Assembly (NCBI GenBank): GCA_046331465.1
Contig: JAXLQV010000003.1
Span: forward strand, 682,001-746,000
Source of the DNA: UBA5066 sp046331465
GTDB taxonomy: Bacteria > Acidobacteriota > Thermoanaerobaculia > UBA5066
Direction: 5' to 3'
Length of the DNA: 64,000 nucleotides
A program made the translations under genes and the position numbers. Of the stretch, positions 52,963 to 61,667 are shown one piece after another (position 1 is the stretch's first letter; each line of letters begins with the position of its first letter). Under the pieces are notes generated by a model. That model ran no database searches and was not told the DNA's origin. It saw only the letters and a program-made list of their open reading frames with translations.

Positions 52963-55137
52963 CTAGGCCGCGACCCGCGTGAGCGCGGCGAGGATGTCGG
53001 CGGCGCTCGCGGGCCTCCGATCGGGGCGCTTGGCGAGACAGGCGGCGACGACCCTCTCGAGGTACTCGGGGACGTCGGGGCGGAGCGTGGAGAGGCGGGG
53101 CGGCTCGGCGGAGACGTGCCTCTTCATCACCTCGGCCGCGTCCTTCCCCGGGAAGGGGCGCTGCCCGGCGAAGAGCTCGAAGAGGACGACGCCGACGGTG
53201 TAGAGGTCGCTCCGCAGGTCGAGGTCGCGCCCGAGCGCCTGCTCGGGGCTCATGTAGTAGGGCGTCCCGACGGTCTGCCCGTCGAGGGCGGCGGAGTTCG
53301 TCCCTTCGGCCGCGCTCGCGATGCCGAAGTCCATCAGCTTCACGACGCCGTTCGGAAGGACCATGATGTTCTGCGGCTTGATGTCGCGGTGGATGATCCC
53401 GGCCTCGTGGACGGCGCCGAGGCCGCGGCAGAGCTGCTTGGCGATCTGAAGCCCGGGCGCGAGCGCCACGGCGCCGCGCCGGTCGAGCAGCTCGCGGAGG
53501 GTCGTCCCGGGGACGTACTCCATCGTCAGGAAGCGGACCCCGTCCGCCTCGCCGAGGTCGTGCGTCCGGACGACGTTCGGGTGGGTGATCTTCCGCGCGA
53601 GCCGGATCTCCTGCTTCAGCGTCTGGACCGCCTGCGTCCCCTCGGCGAACGCCTCCGGCGTGAGGACCTTCAGCGCGACCTCCTCGTCGAGCTCCCTGTC
53701 GAGGACCTGGTAGACCGCGCCCATCCCGCCCCTCCCGAGGACCGCGAGCACGTCGTAGCGCCCGGCGAACGGCGCGCCGACCCGTGGGCCGGCCTCGGTC
53801 GGCCGGACGGTCGCCGCCGTGACGGTGGCGGCCGAGGTGGCGGAGGTCGGGGCGAGGCCGCGCGTCGCGTCGGCGGGCCGGCGGCGCATCTCGGCGAGGA
53901 GCTCCTCGAGCTGCCGCTTCTCGCGCAGCTCTCCGACGAGCGCCTCGAAGGCGCGCGCGAGGAGCCCCACCTCGCCGCTCCCTCCCGAGGGGAGCCTCAC
54001 GTCGAGGTTTCCGTCCCGGACGGCGATCGCCCCGGAGGCGAGCTGCTGGAGCGGGCGCGCGATCCGCCCGGCGAGGAGGAAGCTGACCGGCACCGAGACG
54101 AGGAGGACGCCGAGGCCGACGAGGAGGAGCGTCTCGCGGATCTTCCGGAAGGCCGCGGTCTCCTCCAGGCGCGAACGCGAGACGACGACCGCGCCGATCG
54201 CCTCGCCCGAGGCCGAGAGGAGCGGGACCGCCTTCACGACCCTCCGGTCGCCGCCCACGACGACGTCGAGCGGCCCGACCTCGGAGCGCTCCTGGATGAG
54301 CTTCGCCGGGACGGCCGGGTCCCGCCGCATCGCCGGCACGAGCATCTCGCCGCCGGACCGGTCCGTCGCCGCCGCGATCTCGAGGCGCGTCGGCTCGCCC
54401 TTCTTCGCCGTGTCGGCGACGAAGGTGACCTGGCCACCGGTCAGGTCGCGGAGCTCGCGCGCCCGCCCCTCGTCGAGGGGGATCGACGCCGCGACGACGC
54501 CGACGAGCCGCGCCTCCCCCTTCTCGGGGTCGCCGGCGACGACGGGTGCGGCGGCGACGACGGCGAGCGCCCTCCCCTCGCGGATCGTCGCGGCCGATTC
54601 CTTCCAGGAGTCGATCGGGTCGGCCACCCAGAGGACTCTCCGGAACGACCGGCGCTCCTCCTCGAGGGGGGGCCGGTCGCTGCGGGCGACGAGGACCCCC
54701 TCACGGTCGAAGAAGAAGAACGTCCGCGCGTTGAGGATCTGCGCCTTGTCCTTCGCGGTGTCCCAGATCGTGCCGGCCGGAGAGTCGAAGATCGCCTTGA
54801 TCCCGGGCTCTTCGGCCACGGAGCGGAGCGTCGCCTTCAGCTGCGACTCGAGCCCGGCCCTGTAGACCGAGACGTCGCCCGGGATCTTCTCGAGCGCGGC
54901 CCGGATGCTCTCCTCGGCGATCGCGTTCGCGCGCCACGTCGCGATCGCGACTGCGAGTCCGAGAGTGACGACGACGAGGAGGGCCGCCGAGAGGAAGTAC
55001 TGGGTCTTCAGCGGGAGCCCCGCCGACGCGAGCGACGCGTCCCTGAGGTCGACGCTCGCCGGGCCGCGGGAGTCGTCGCGCGGGGCGGCGACGGTCGGGG
55101 CCGACTCGGAGGCGGGCCTCTCAGTAGCGGTTCTCAT
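52963..55137 (-). CDS. Membrane Ser/Thr protein kinase with Cache-like sensor and HAMP
   Basis: 724 residues. One membrane helix (YFLSAALLVVVTLGLAVAIA) near residue 50, a periplasmic Cache-like sensor of about 270 residues (TFFFFDREGVLVARSDRPPL, LVGVVAASIPLDEGRARELR), a second helix (LLLVGLGVLLVSVPVSFLLA) and a HAMP domain (GRIARPLQQLASGAIAVRDG). The C-terminal kinase (about 460-720) has GRGGMGAVYQVLD, VALKVL, HRDIKPQNI, LMDFGIA, GTPYYMSPEQALG; all catalytic residues are present. This is a chemoreceptor-type input joined to a PknB-type kinase. Its gene overlaps the cupredoxin gene by 17 bp, which links the two functionally. Signal and targets unknown. Confidence 0.92.
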   Translation of the reverse strand: MRTATERPASESAPTVAAPRDDSRGPASVDLRDASLASAGLPLKTQYFLSAALLVVVTLGLAVAIATWRANAIAEESIRAALEKIPGDVSVYRAGLESQLKATLRSVAEEPGIKAIFDSPAGTIWDTAKDKAQILNARTFFFFDREGVLVARSDRPPLEEERRSFRRVLWVADPIDSWKESAATIREGRALAVVAAAPVVAGDPEKGEARLVGVVAASIPLDEGRARELRDLTGGQVTFVADTAKKGEPTRLEIAAATDRSGGEMLVPAMRRDPAVPAKLIQERSEVGPLDVVVGGDRRVVKAVPLLSASGEAIGAVVVSRSRLEETAAFRKIRETLLLVGLGVLLVSVPVSFLLAGRIARPLQQLASGAIAVRDGNLDVRLPSGGSGEVGLLARAFEALVGELREKRQLEELLAEMRRRPADATRGLAPTSATSAATVTAATVRPTEAGPRVGAPFAGRYDVLAVLGRGGMGAVYQVLDRELDEEVALKVLTPEAFAEGTQAVQTLKQEIRLARKITHPNVVRTHDLGEADGVRFLTMEYVPGTTLRELLDRRGAVALAPGLQIAKQLCRGLGAVHEAGIIHRDIKPQNIMVLPNGVVKLMDFGIASAAEGTNSAALDGQTVGTPYYMSPEQALGRDLDLRSDLYTVGVVLFELFAGQRPFPGKDAAEVMKRHVSAEPPRLSTLRPDVPEYLERVVAACLAKRPDRRPASAADILAALTRVAA

Positions 55138-55861
55138 CGTCGTCCGGAGGGGGGTAGTCCTTCCCGTACTTGTTCTTGTGGGGCTGCTCCTTCCACTTCG
55201 ACGCGTCGAAGGGGACCGTGACCTCCGCGGTGGCGCCGGGCGACACGACGACCGTCCCGGTCCACTCCCCGCCCCGCTCCTCCCAGACCTTCAGGGTCTG
55301 CCTCCCTGCCGGCACGCCGCCGAGGAGCGCCGTTCCGTCCTTCCCGGTCTGCGCGTAGAGGCTCCCGTCGAGGACGAGGACGTACGCCGCCATCTGCGGG
55401 TGGATGTTGCAGTAGACGCGGACGACGCCCGGCGTCTCGAAGGTCGTCGTCTTCGAGGCTCCGTTCCGGTAGAGGCCGAGGTCGAACCGGGCGCCCTCGG
55501 AGAGGCTGAAGACGTTGTGGAAGATCTTGTCGTAGTTCGGGAACGTGACGGTCGATCCCTTCGGCACGGCGAGGACGCGGGGCTCGAAGCGCTTGTCGCG
55601 CGACGACATCCGGGGAGCCGGCGGGGGCTCCGCCGCGCGGAGGCCGGGGATCCAGGCGACGGCGTCGGCGGCGGGCTGGGTCTTCCCGTCCATCCCGGTG
55701 ACGACCACCTTCACCCGCACCGAGCCGGCGGGGACGAGCGTCGCGGTCGGGGCCGCGACGGGCGCCGCCGCCGGCGTCGCGGCGCGCCGAGGCTCCTCGG
55801 CGGCGGGCCGGGGCTGGAGGACCATCAGCGCGGAGAGGGCGGCAGCGACTCTCGGGAGCAT
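55121..55861 (-). CDS. Exported cupredoxin (methylamine-utilisation-like copper protein)
   Basis: 246 residues with a signal peptide (MLPRVAAALSALMVLQPRPA then A). An Ala/Pro-rich linker is followed by a plastocyanin-like domain: VPKGSTVTFPNYDKIFHNVF with the first His ligand, and VVRVYCNIHPQMAAYVLVLD with Cys-x-x-His-x-x-Met, completing a type 1 copper site. A small carboxypeptidase-regulatory-like beta part (GTALLGGVPAGRQTLKVWEE) and a charged C-terminal tail follow. Such proteins carry electrons or bind copper in the periplasm. It lies 15 bp after the cysteine desulfurase gene and overlaps the kinase gene, third in a four-gene operon. A partner for electron transfer is not evident. Confidence 0.88.
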   Translation of the reverse strand: MLPRVAAALSALMVLQPRPAAEEPRRAATPAAAPVAAPTATLVPAGSVRVKVVVTGMDGKTQPAADAVAWIPGLRAAEPPPAPRMSSRDKRFEPRVLAVPKGSTVTFPNYDKIFHNVFSLSEGARFDLGLYRNGASKTTTFETPGVVRVYCNIHPQMAAYVLVLDGSLYAQTGKDGTALLGGVPAGRQTLKVWEERGGEWTGTVVVSPGATAEVTVPFDASKWKEQPHKNKYGKDYPPPDDDENRY

Positions 55862-55876
55862 GGGAGCGCCCTGATT

Positions 55877-57049
55877 CTATTCCGACGAGCGCGACGCCAT
55901 CTCAGTCCGCAGCCGGCGGACCGCCGCGACGACCGTCTCGGCCGCGAAGTCGACCTCGGACTGCGTCGTGAACCGGCCGAGGCCGAAGCGGATCGTCGCC
56001 TTCGCGAGCGCCTCCGGGACGCCGAGCACGCGGAGGACGTGGCTCGGCTCGGCGAGCGCCGTCGTGCAGGCCGATCCCGACGAGACCGCGAGGTCGCGGA
56101 GCGACGCGATGAGGCGGTCGCCGTCGACGCCGGCGAAGGAGAGGCTCAGGTTCCCGGGCAGCCGGTCGACCGGGTGACCGTTGAGCGTGACGCCGTCGAG
56201 CGCCCCGCGGATCGCCCCGTCGAGCCGGTCGCGCAGGGCGGCGAGGCGCTGCCCCTCGACCTCCGACTCCCGCCGGGCGAGCCTCGCCGCCACCCCGAAG
56301 CCGACGATCCCCGGGACGTTCAGCGTCCCCGACCGGAGCCCCCGCTCGTGCCCGCCGCCGTGGACGATCGGCGCGAGCGCGACCCGGGGCCGGGCCCGGA
56401 CGAAGAGGGCGCCGATCCCCTTCGGACCGTGGAGCTTGTGCGCGCTGAGCGAGGCGAGGGCGACCCCGGGCCGGACGTCGAACGGCACCTTGCCGAAGGC
56501 CTGCGCCGCGTCGGTGTGGAAGGGGACGCCCCTCTCCGCGCAGAGGGCGCCGATCTCCGCGACGGGGTTCAGGGTCCCGACCTCGTTGTTCGCGGCCATG
56601 AGCGAAACGAGGACCGTCCGCTCCGTCAGGGCGCCTGCGACCGCGTCGGCGGAGACCCGGCCGGCCCCGTCCGGAGCGAGGACCGTCACCTCGAACCCCT
56701 CGGCCTCGAGCGCGCGGCACGGGTCGAGGACGGCCCGGTGCTCGACCGCCGAGGTCACGACGTGGTTCCCCTTCGCACGCGCCGCGCGCGCGGCGCCGAG
56801 GATCGCGAGGTTGTCCGACTCCGTGGCGCCCGAGGTGAACACGATCTCCCGCGGCTCCGCGCCGAGCGCGGCGGCGATCTCCTCGCGCGCCGCGGTCACG
56901 GCGCTCTCGGCGGCCCAGCCGTAGGCGTGCTGGCGGGAGGCGGCGTTGCCGAAGTCCCCCGTCAGCCAGGGGAGCATCGCCTCGAGCACCCGGGGATCGA
57001 GCGGCGTCGTCGCCTGGTGGTCCAGGTAGACGGGCCGCCGGCGGGTCAC
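55877..57049 (-). CDS. Cysteine desulfurase (NifS/IscS family)
   Basis: 390 residues, class V aminotransferase fold. VYLDHQATTPLDPRVLEAML, FTSGATESDNLAILGAARA, HRAVLDPCRALE, the PLP Lys in LSAHKLHGPKGIGALFVR, GLRSGTLNVPGIVGFG and the catalytic persulfide Cys in VSSGSACTTALAEPSHVLRV are all present; the short Cys loop is of the NifS/IscS (group I) type. It frees sulfur from cysteine for Fe-S cluster or tRNA thiolation. No IscU scaffold follows. The GTG start overlaps the Rrf2 stop (GTGA), so the two are translated together; this pairing repeats the iscR-iscS order of the isc operon without the scaffold genes. Confidence 0.93.
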   Translation of the reverse strand: MTRRRPVYLDHQATTPLDPRVLEAMLPWLTGDFGNAASRQHAYGWAAESAVTAAREEIAAALGAEPREIVFTSGATESDNLAILGAARAARAKGNHVVTSAVEHRAVLDPCRALEAEGFEVTVLAPDGAGRVSADAVAGALTERTVLVSLMAANNEVGTLNPVAEIGALCAERGVPFHTDAAQAFGKVPFDVRPGVALASLSAHKLHGPKGIGALFVRARPRVALAPIVHGGGHERGLRSGTLNVPGIVGFGVAARLARRESEVEGQRLAALRDRLDGAIRGALDGVTLNGHPVDRLPGNLSLSFAGVDGDRLIASLRDLAVSSGSACTTALAEPSHVLRVLGVPEALAKATIRFGLGRFTTQSEVDFAAETVVAAVRRLRTEMASRSSE

Positions 57050-57489
57050 GGCGCGGCGCCTGCCGACACGCGGCCGGGAGGCGCCGGCGCGCGGAGGATG
57101 TCCTCGAGGGAGACGGCCTCGAAGGCGCCGTTCACGAGGTGGTTCAGCCGCCGCATCGAGTCCGTCGCCGCGCAGAGCGGCCGGGTCTTGCAGCGCCCGC
57201 TCGCCGTCCCGCTGGAGCAGAACGTGAGCGAGATGGGCCCCTCGAGCGCGGTGACGATCGCCCGGAGGGTGACCGCGTCCGCGGGCCGGGCGAGCCGGTA
57301 GCCGCCCCGGCTCCCCCGCTCCGACGTGACGAGGCCGGCGCGGGCGAGCTTCTTCAGGACCTTGGCGACGATCGTTGCGGAAACGCCGTACGCGGCAGCG
57401 AGCTCGGTCGTCGAGACGCAGGCGTTGCGGCGCGCGATCTCGGTCAGAACGAGGATGCCGTAGTCGACGATGCGGTTGAGCTTCAGCAT
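57046..57489 (-). CDS. Rrf2 family transcriptional regulator (IscR-like)
   Basis: 147 residues. A winged helix-turn-helix (LKLNRIVDYGILVLTEIARR; VSTTELAAAYGVSATIVAKV then LKKLARAGLVTSERGSRGGY) and three cysteines in FCSSGTASGRCKTRPLC, spaced C-x8-C-x5-C, the usual cluster-ligand region of IscR/RsrR/SufR-type regulators. It probably binds an Fe-S cluster and senses cluster supply or redox state. It heads an operon with a cysteine desulfurase, a cupredoxin and a sensor kinase, behind a well-formed promoter that carries a dyad between -35 and -10, so self-regulation is likely. Confidence 0.92.
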   Translation of the reverse strand: MLKLNRIVDYGILVLTEIARRNACVSTTELAAAYGVSATIVAKVLKKLARAGLVTSERGSRGGYRLARPADAVTLRAIVTALEGPISLTFCSSGTASGRCKTRPLCAATDSMRRLNHLVNGAFEAVSLEDILRAPAPPGRVSAGAAP

Positions 57490-57509
57490 CGGCGGGCCCC
57501 CAACAGGCC

Positions 57510-57538
57510 ACTATAGGCCCGGAAAGGGCCGGGTTCAA
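57510..57538 (-). promoter_or_regulatory. Sigma-70 promoter with internal dyad (Rrf2 operon)
   Basis: The minus strand has TTGAAC (57538-57533), exactly 17 nt, then TATAGT (57515-57510). The spacer contains interleaved inverted repeats (CCCGG-CCCTTT-CCGGG and GGCCC-TTTCC-GGGCC), a likely operator for the Rrf2 protein encoded next. It is the best sigma-70-type promoter in the window. The ATG follows 20 nt after the -10. Confidence 0.7.
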
Positions 57539-57557
57539 TTCCGGGAACGCGAGCGTC

Positions 57558-57563
57558 TAGACT
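57558..57563 (+). promoter_or_regulatory. -10 box for a leaderless mRNA (thyX-like gene)
   Basis: TAGACT ends 8 nt before the GTG at 57572, with no Shine-Dalgarno. The gap to the divergent Rrf2 start is only 82 bp, so both promoters share it. Confidence 0.5.
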
Positions 57564-57571
57564 CCGCGCGC

Positions 57572-59170
57572 GTGCCCCCGTTCCTCTCCCCCCCGCCCCG
57601 CGTGAGGCTCGTGAGCGCCTTCGCGCGCCCGTTCGACGGCGTCGTCGCCGCCGCCCGGACCTGCTACAGCCCGAAGGGGATCGTCACGGCGGAGGAGGTC
57701 GGGGGCGACGCCGTCGCCGACCCGGAGGAGAAGGAACGGCGCCGCGCCCGGCGCGACGCGCTCGCGAAGGACGTCTACCTCGCCGGTCACCACACGACGT
57801 TCCAGCACGCCCACCTCGAGTTCACGCTCGAGAACGTCAGCCGGCAGCTCGTCTGGTCGTTCCTCCACGCCCACCCCTTCTACAACTCCGAGCAGACCTC
57901 CCAGCGCTACGTCGAGGTGAAGCCGGGGACCTTCGCCGTCCCGCCGCTCGCCGGCGAGGCGCTCGAGGTCTACCGCGCCGGATGCGAGATGCAGACGGCG
58001 GCCTACCGGCGGCTCGGCGAACTCCTCGCCCCGGTGGCGGCCCGGGCGTTCTACGGGACGTTCCGGGGTCGCGCGAGCCAGCCGGAGCGCTGGGAGAAGG
58101 CGATCCGCAAGCGCGCGCTCGAGGTCGCCCGCTACGTCCTCCCCGTCGCGACCTTCACGACGCTCTACCACACGATCTCCGCGGTCACGCTCTTCCGCTA
58201 CCGGCGCCTCGCCGCGACGTTCGACGCCCCGACGGAGCAGCGGCTCGTCGTGGAGGCGATGACGGAGGAGCTCCTCCGGCACGACCCGTCGTACGCCGCC
58301 GTCCTCGAGGAGCCGATCCCGCTCGAGGAGACGCCCGAGTTCGCCCTCGCGGAGCGGCTCTTCGCGGCGCCCCGGCGCGACCGCCCCGGCGACGGCTCCT
58401 TCCGGGAGCGCTTCGACGCACAGCTCGGGGGGCGGATCTCGAAGCTCGTCGACCGGAAGGCGCGGAACGAGGAGCTCCTCGCCGAGGCCGTGCGCGAGGT
58501 CGTCGGCGCGACGCCGGAAGCCCTCCCCGACGACGAGGCGATCGCGCTCGCGATCGACCCCGCCGCGAACACCCTCCTCGGGGAGGCCCTCAACCTGACC
58601 GACCACGGCAAGCTCGCGCGGACCCTCCACCACCCCGCCTACACGTTCCGCAAGAAGCTGTCGCACACCGCCGACAGCCAGGACCAGCGGCACCGGACGA
58701 CCCCCGCCTCCCGCCCGACGCTCCACGCCTACCTCTCCGACGCGCCCGACTACGTCACACCGATGCTCCTCGCCGAGCCGGGCGAGGCGAAGGAGCTCTA
58801 CGACGGGACGATGGCGCGGACGTGGGAGGCGATCGCGCGCCTCGGCGCCCTCGGCGTCCCCGACGAGTTCCGCGCCTACCTCCTCCCGAACGCCGTCGCC
58901 CTCCGCTTCACCGAGTCGGCCGACCTCGCCGGCCTCCGCCACAAGCTCGCGATGCGCCTCTGCTTCAACGCGCAGGAGGAGATCTGGCGCGCCTCGCTCG
59001 ACGAGGCCGCGCAGGTGCGCGCCGTCGAGCCGCGGATCGGCCGCTGGCTCCTCCCCCCGTGCGGCCTCCGCGCCCGCGCCGGGGCGAAGCCGGTCTGCCC
59101 GGAGGGCGAGCGCTTCTGCGGCGTCCTCGTCTGGAAGAGGGACCTCGCGGAGTACCGGAGGCTCTTCTAG
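57572..59170 (+). CDS. Tandem-domain ThyX-like (FAD-dependent thymidylate synthase family) protein
   Basis: 532 residues, about twice a normal ThyX (220-250), with two related halves. The N-terminal half shows HHTTFQHAHLEFTLENVSRQ and then LVWSFLHAHPFYNSEQTSQR followed by Y: the NExSxRY-like tail of the ThyX motif is kept but RHR is replaced. The C-terminal half shows ALNLTDHGKLARTLHHPAYT, then DSQDQRHRTTPASRP: RHR (residues 373-375) is kept but the NExSxRY tail is lost. The two halves could rebuild composite active sites of the ThyX tetramer. The family makes dTMP from dUMP with FAD and methylene-tetrahydrofolate; whether this form does is not known. No thyA is in the window. Confidence 0.85.
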   Translation: MPPFLSPPPRVRLVSAFARPFDGVVAAARTCYSPKGIVTAEEVGGDAVADPEEKERRRARRDALAKDVYLAGHHTTFQHAHLEFTLENVSRQLVWSFLHAHPFYNSEQTSQRYVEVKPGTFAVPPLAGEALEVYRAGCEMQTAAYRRLGELLAPVAARAFYGTFRGRASQPERWEKAIRKRALEVARYVLPVATFTTLYHTISAVTLFRYRRLAATFDAPTEQRLVVEAMTEELLRHDPSYAAVLEEPIPLEETPEFALAERLFAAPRRDRPGDGSFRERFDAQLGGRISKLVDRKARNEELLAEAVREVVGATPEALPDDEAIALAIDPAANTLLGEALNLTDHGKLARTLHHPAYTFRKKLSHTADSQDQRHRTTPASRPTLHAYLSDAPDYVTPMLLAEPGEAKELYDGTMARTWEAIARLGALGVPDEFRAYLLPNAVALRFTESADLAGLRHKLAMRLCFNAQEEIWRASLDEAAQVRAVEPRIGRWLLPPCGLRARAGAKPVCPEGERFCGVLVWKRDLAEYRRLF

Positions 59171-61596
59171 CCGCTGGTGGCCGGCGCGACGGGCTTCGGG
59201 ACCAGCCTCGAGCGGTACGCCTCCGCGCGGTCGGGCCTGCCCCAGTCCGTGCAGAGCTTCACGAGGACCTCCAGCCCGCGCTGTGCCATCGCCGAGTCCG
59301 CCCCGTTCGCCTTCGCCAGGATCTCCACGGCGCGACGCAGCGGGACCTCGGCCTCGGCGTACTTCTTCTGCTGGCGGAGGGTGTCGCCGTAACCGAGGAG
59401 AGTGAGGCCGACGTCCGGGTGCTCCTCACCGAGCCTCTTCGTGAGGCGGTCGATCGCCTCGGGATACGCCTTCGCCGCGGCGTCGAGCTCGCCGGCCAGC
59501 TTGTGGACCGTCGCGACGTTCGCGAGGGACCGGGCCACGGGCTCCGAGTCGTCGCCCAGCGCCCTGCGCCGCGCGGCGAGCACCTTCTCGAGGAGCGCCG
59601 CCGTCCTGTCGAACCTCTTCATGCGGGCGTAGACGTTCCCGAGGTTCTCGCGCGCGCTCGCGGTCTCCGGGTGGTCCTCCCCGAGGAGCGCGACGTCCAT
59701 CTCGACGACCTGCAGGTAGGTGCGTTCGGCCCCGGCGAGGTCGCCCGCGTACATCTGCCCCAGAGCGGCGTCGTTCATCGCGTTCGCGACCTCCGGGTGC
59801 CGCTCCCCGAACCGCTCCTTTAGGAGCGCGAGGCGCTCCCGCGCGAGCGGCTCGATCTTCGCGCTCTCGGTCTCGTCGCCCGTCGCCTGGACCCCGATCA
59901 GGACGAGCAGCGCGTCCGTCTCGGCCTTCGCGGCGGCGTCGCGCTCCTCCTTCGTCCCGCCGGCGCGGTGCGCGCGCGCGATCCGGAGGAGCTCTTCGGC
60001 CATCGCCTTCGCCTCGGGCGGCCGTCCGGCGCCGTGGACCGCCGTGGCGAGCGCGTAGAGCGCGGGCGCCGTCTCGAGGCTCCCCTCCCCGTGGAGGGCG
60101 CGGACGACGTCGAGCGCCTCGCGCGCGTGCCTCTCGGCCTCTCCGAACTCCTTCGCGTACGACTCGGCCGACGAGAGCGCCACGAGCGACTCGACGGCCT
60201 CCGCGCTCGTTCTCCCCGCGGCCGCCGCCCGCAGCTCCAGCGCGGCGCGCAGCGCCCGGTCTGCCTCCTCGGCCTCCGCGAGGTTCGAGAATGTCGTCCC
60301 GATCGTCTGCAGCACGGACGCCGCGACGAGGGGCTGCGTCTTCAGCGAAGCCTCGGCCTTCGCCCGCGCCTGCCGGAGCGCCTCGAGGAGCGTGACGTTC
60401 CGCGACCCCTTTCCCCACGGGTCCGCGGCGCCGAGCGCGTCCTGGAGGAAAGCGTTGATCGCGCCCGCCTTGGCCGCCTCCGCCGCCGCCCGGTCGCGCT
60501 CGCGCCTCACGCGCTGCGCCTGGACGGTCATCGTCGCCGCCAGGGCCACGACGAGGAACGCGATCGCGCCCGCCGCCGCGACGCCCCCCTTGTGCCGCGC
60601 CGCGAGCTTGCGCAGGTGGTACATCGTGCTCGGCGGGTGCGCGAGGATCGGCTGCCCCGCGAGCCAGCGCTCCACGTCCTCCGCGAGCGCCGCCGCCGTC
60701 TGGTACCTCTGATCCGGGTCCTTCTCGAGCGCCTTGGCGACGATCGTCCTCAGGTCGGCGTCGACCGCGCCCTCCTTCAACGGACGCGGCGGCTCCTCGC
60801 AGATCGTCCGGACGGCCTGGACGAGCGACCCCGTCTGCGTGTCGTACGGGAGGCGGCCCGAGACGAGCTCGTAGAGGACGACGCCGAGCGCGTAGACGTC
60901 GGAGCGGAAGTCGATCTCGCGGCTGTCGCCCCGCGTCTGCTCGGGGCTCATGTAGGGGAGCGTCCCCCAGATCTTCCCGAGCTCGGTCATCACCGTGCCG
61001 ACCGCGACGTCGGCGTCCGTGATCCGCGCGAGGCCGAAGTCGAGGACCTTCACGTCGCCCGCTTCCGAGACGACGATGTTCGAGGGCTTCAGGTCGCGGT
61101 GGATCACGCCCCGCTGGTGCGCGTGGTTCACCGCCCGGCAGACGGTCTCGAAGAGGCGGACCCGCTCGCGGACCTGCTCCGGCCCCGGAGTCTCGCCGCC
61201 GAGGCGCCGCCGGGCGTACGCACTGAGCGTCTCGCCCGTGACGAGCTCCATCGTGAAGAAGTGCTGCCCGTCCTCGGTGCGCCCCGCCTCGTAGATCGCC
61301 GCGATGTTCGGGTGGACGAGGCGCGCGAGCGTCTCGGCCTCGCGGCGGAACATCCGCAGGTAGGTCTCGTCGACGAACTGGCCACCGCGAACGACCTTCA
61401 GCGCGACGCGACGCCTCGGGCTCTGCTGCTCGGCCTCGTAGACGATCCCCATTCCGCCCTCGCCGAGCTTGCGGAGGATCGGGAAGCCTCCCACTTCGCC
61501 CGGGAGGTTCGTGGGGACCTCGGGGGGCGTCACGCCGTCGGCGTCGACCGTGGGGGCACCGCTGAGCGGCGCTCCGTCCGTCGGGTCCTCGTCCAT
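59167..61596 (-). CDS. Ser/Thr protein kinase with TPR C-terminal domain
   Basis: 809 residues. The kinase domain (about 38-310) has GEGGMGIVYEAEQ, VALKVV with Lys67, HRDLKPSNIVVSE, KVLDFGLARI, GTLPYMSPEQTRG; all catalytic residues are in place. A single membrane helix (GGVAAAGAIAFLVVALAATM) near residue 345 leads to an extracytoplasmic region of tetratricopeptide repeats (about 430-790; for example HPETASARENLGNVYARMKR). This layout is common in Acidobacteriota, Planctomycetota and Myxococcota. Its stop overlaps the stop of the convergent ThyX gene as CTAG. TAGCCT lies 10 nt before its ATG. Targets unknown. Confidence 0.93.
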   Translation of the reverse strand: MDEDPTDGAPLSGAPTVDADGVTPPEVPTNLPGEVGGFPILRKLGEGGMGIVYEAEQQSPRRRVALKVVRGGQFVDETYLRMFRREAETLARLVHPNIAAIYEAGRTEDGQHFFTMELVTGETLSAYARRRLGGETPGPEQVRERVRLFETVCRAVNHAHQRGVIHRDLKPSNIVVSEAGDVKVLDFGLARITDADVAVGTVMTELGKIWGTLPYMSPEQTRGDSREIDFRSDVYALGVVLYELVSGRLPYDTQTGSLVQAVRTICEEPPRPLKEGAVDADLRTIVAKALEKDPDQRYQTAAALAEDVERWLAGQPILAHPPSTMYHLRKLAARHKGGVAAAGAIAFLVVALAATMTVQAQRVRRERDRAAAEAAKAGAINAFLQDALGAADPWGKGSRNVTLLEALRQARAKAEASLKTQPLVAASVLQTIGTTFSNLAEAEEADRALRAALELRAAAAGRTSAEAVESLVALSSAESYAKEFGEAERHAREALDVVRALHGEGSLETAPALYALATAVHGAGRPPEAKAMAEELLRIARAHRAGGTKEERDAAAKAETDALLVLIGVQATGDETESAKIEPLARERLALLKERFGERHPEVANAMNDAALGQMYAGDLAGAERTYLQVVEMDVALLGEDHPETASARENLGNVYARMKRFDRTAALLEKVLAARRRALGDDSEPVARSLANVATVHKLAGELDAAAKAYPEAIDRLTKRLGEEHPDVGLTLLGYGDTLRQQKKYAEAEVPLRRAVEILAKANGADSAMAQRGLEVLVKLCTDWGRPDRAEAYRSRLVPKPVAPATSG

Positions 61597-61667
61597 GAAA
61601 GCGGGGAGGCTACTCTCCCGCCGGCCCGTTCACAAACTGGGCTTCAGACCGCCTGCGCGCTCTCTTC

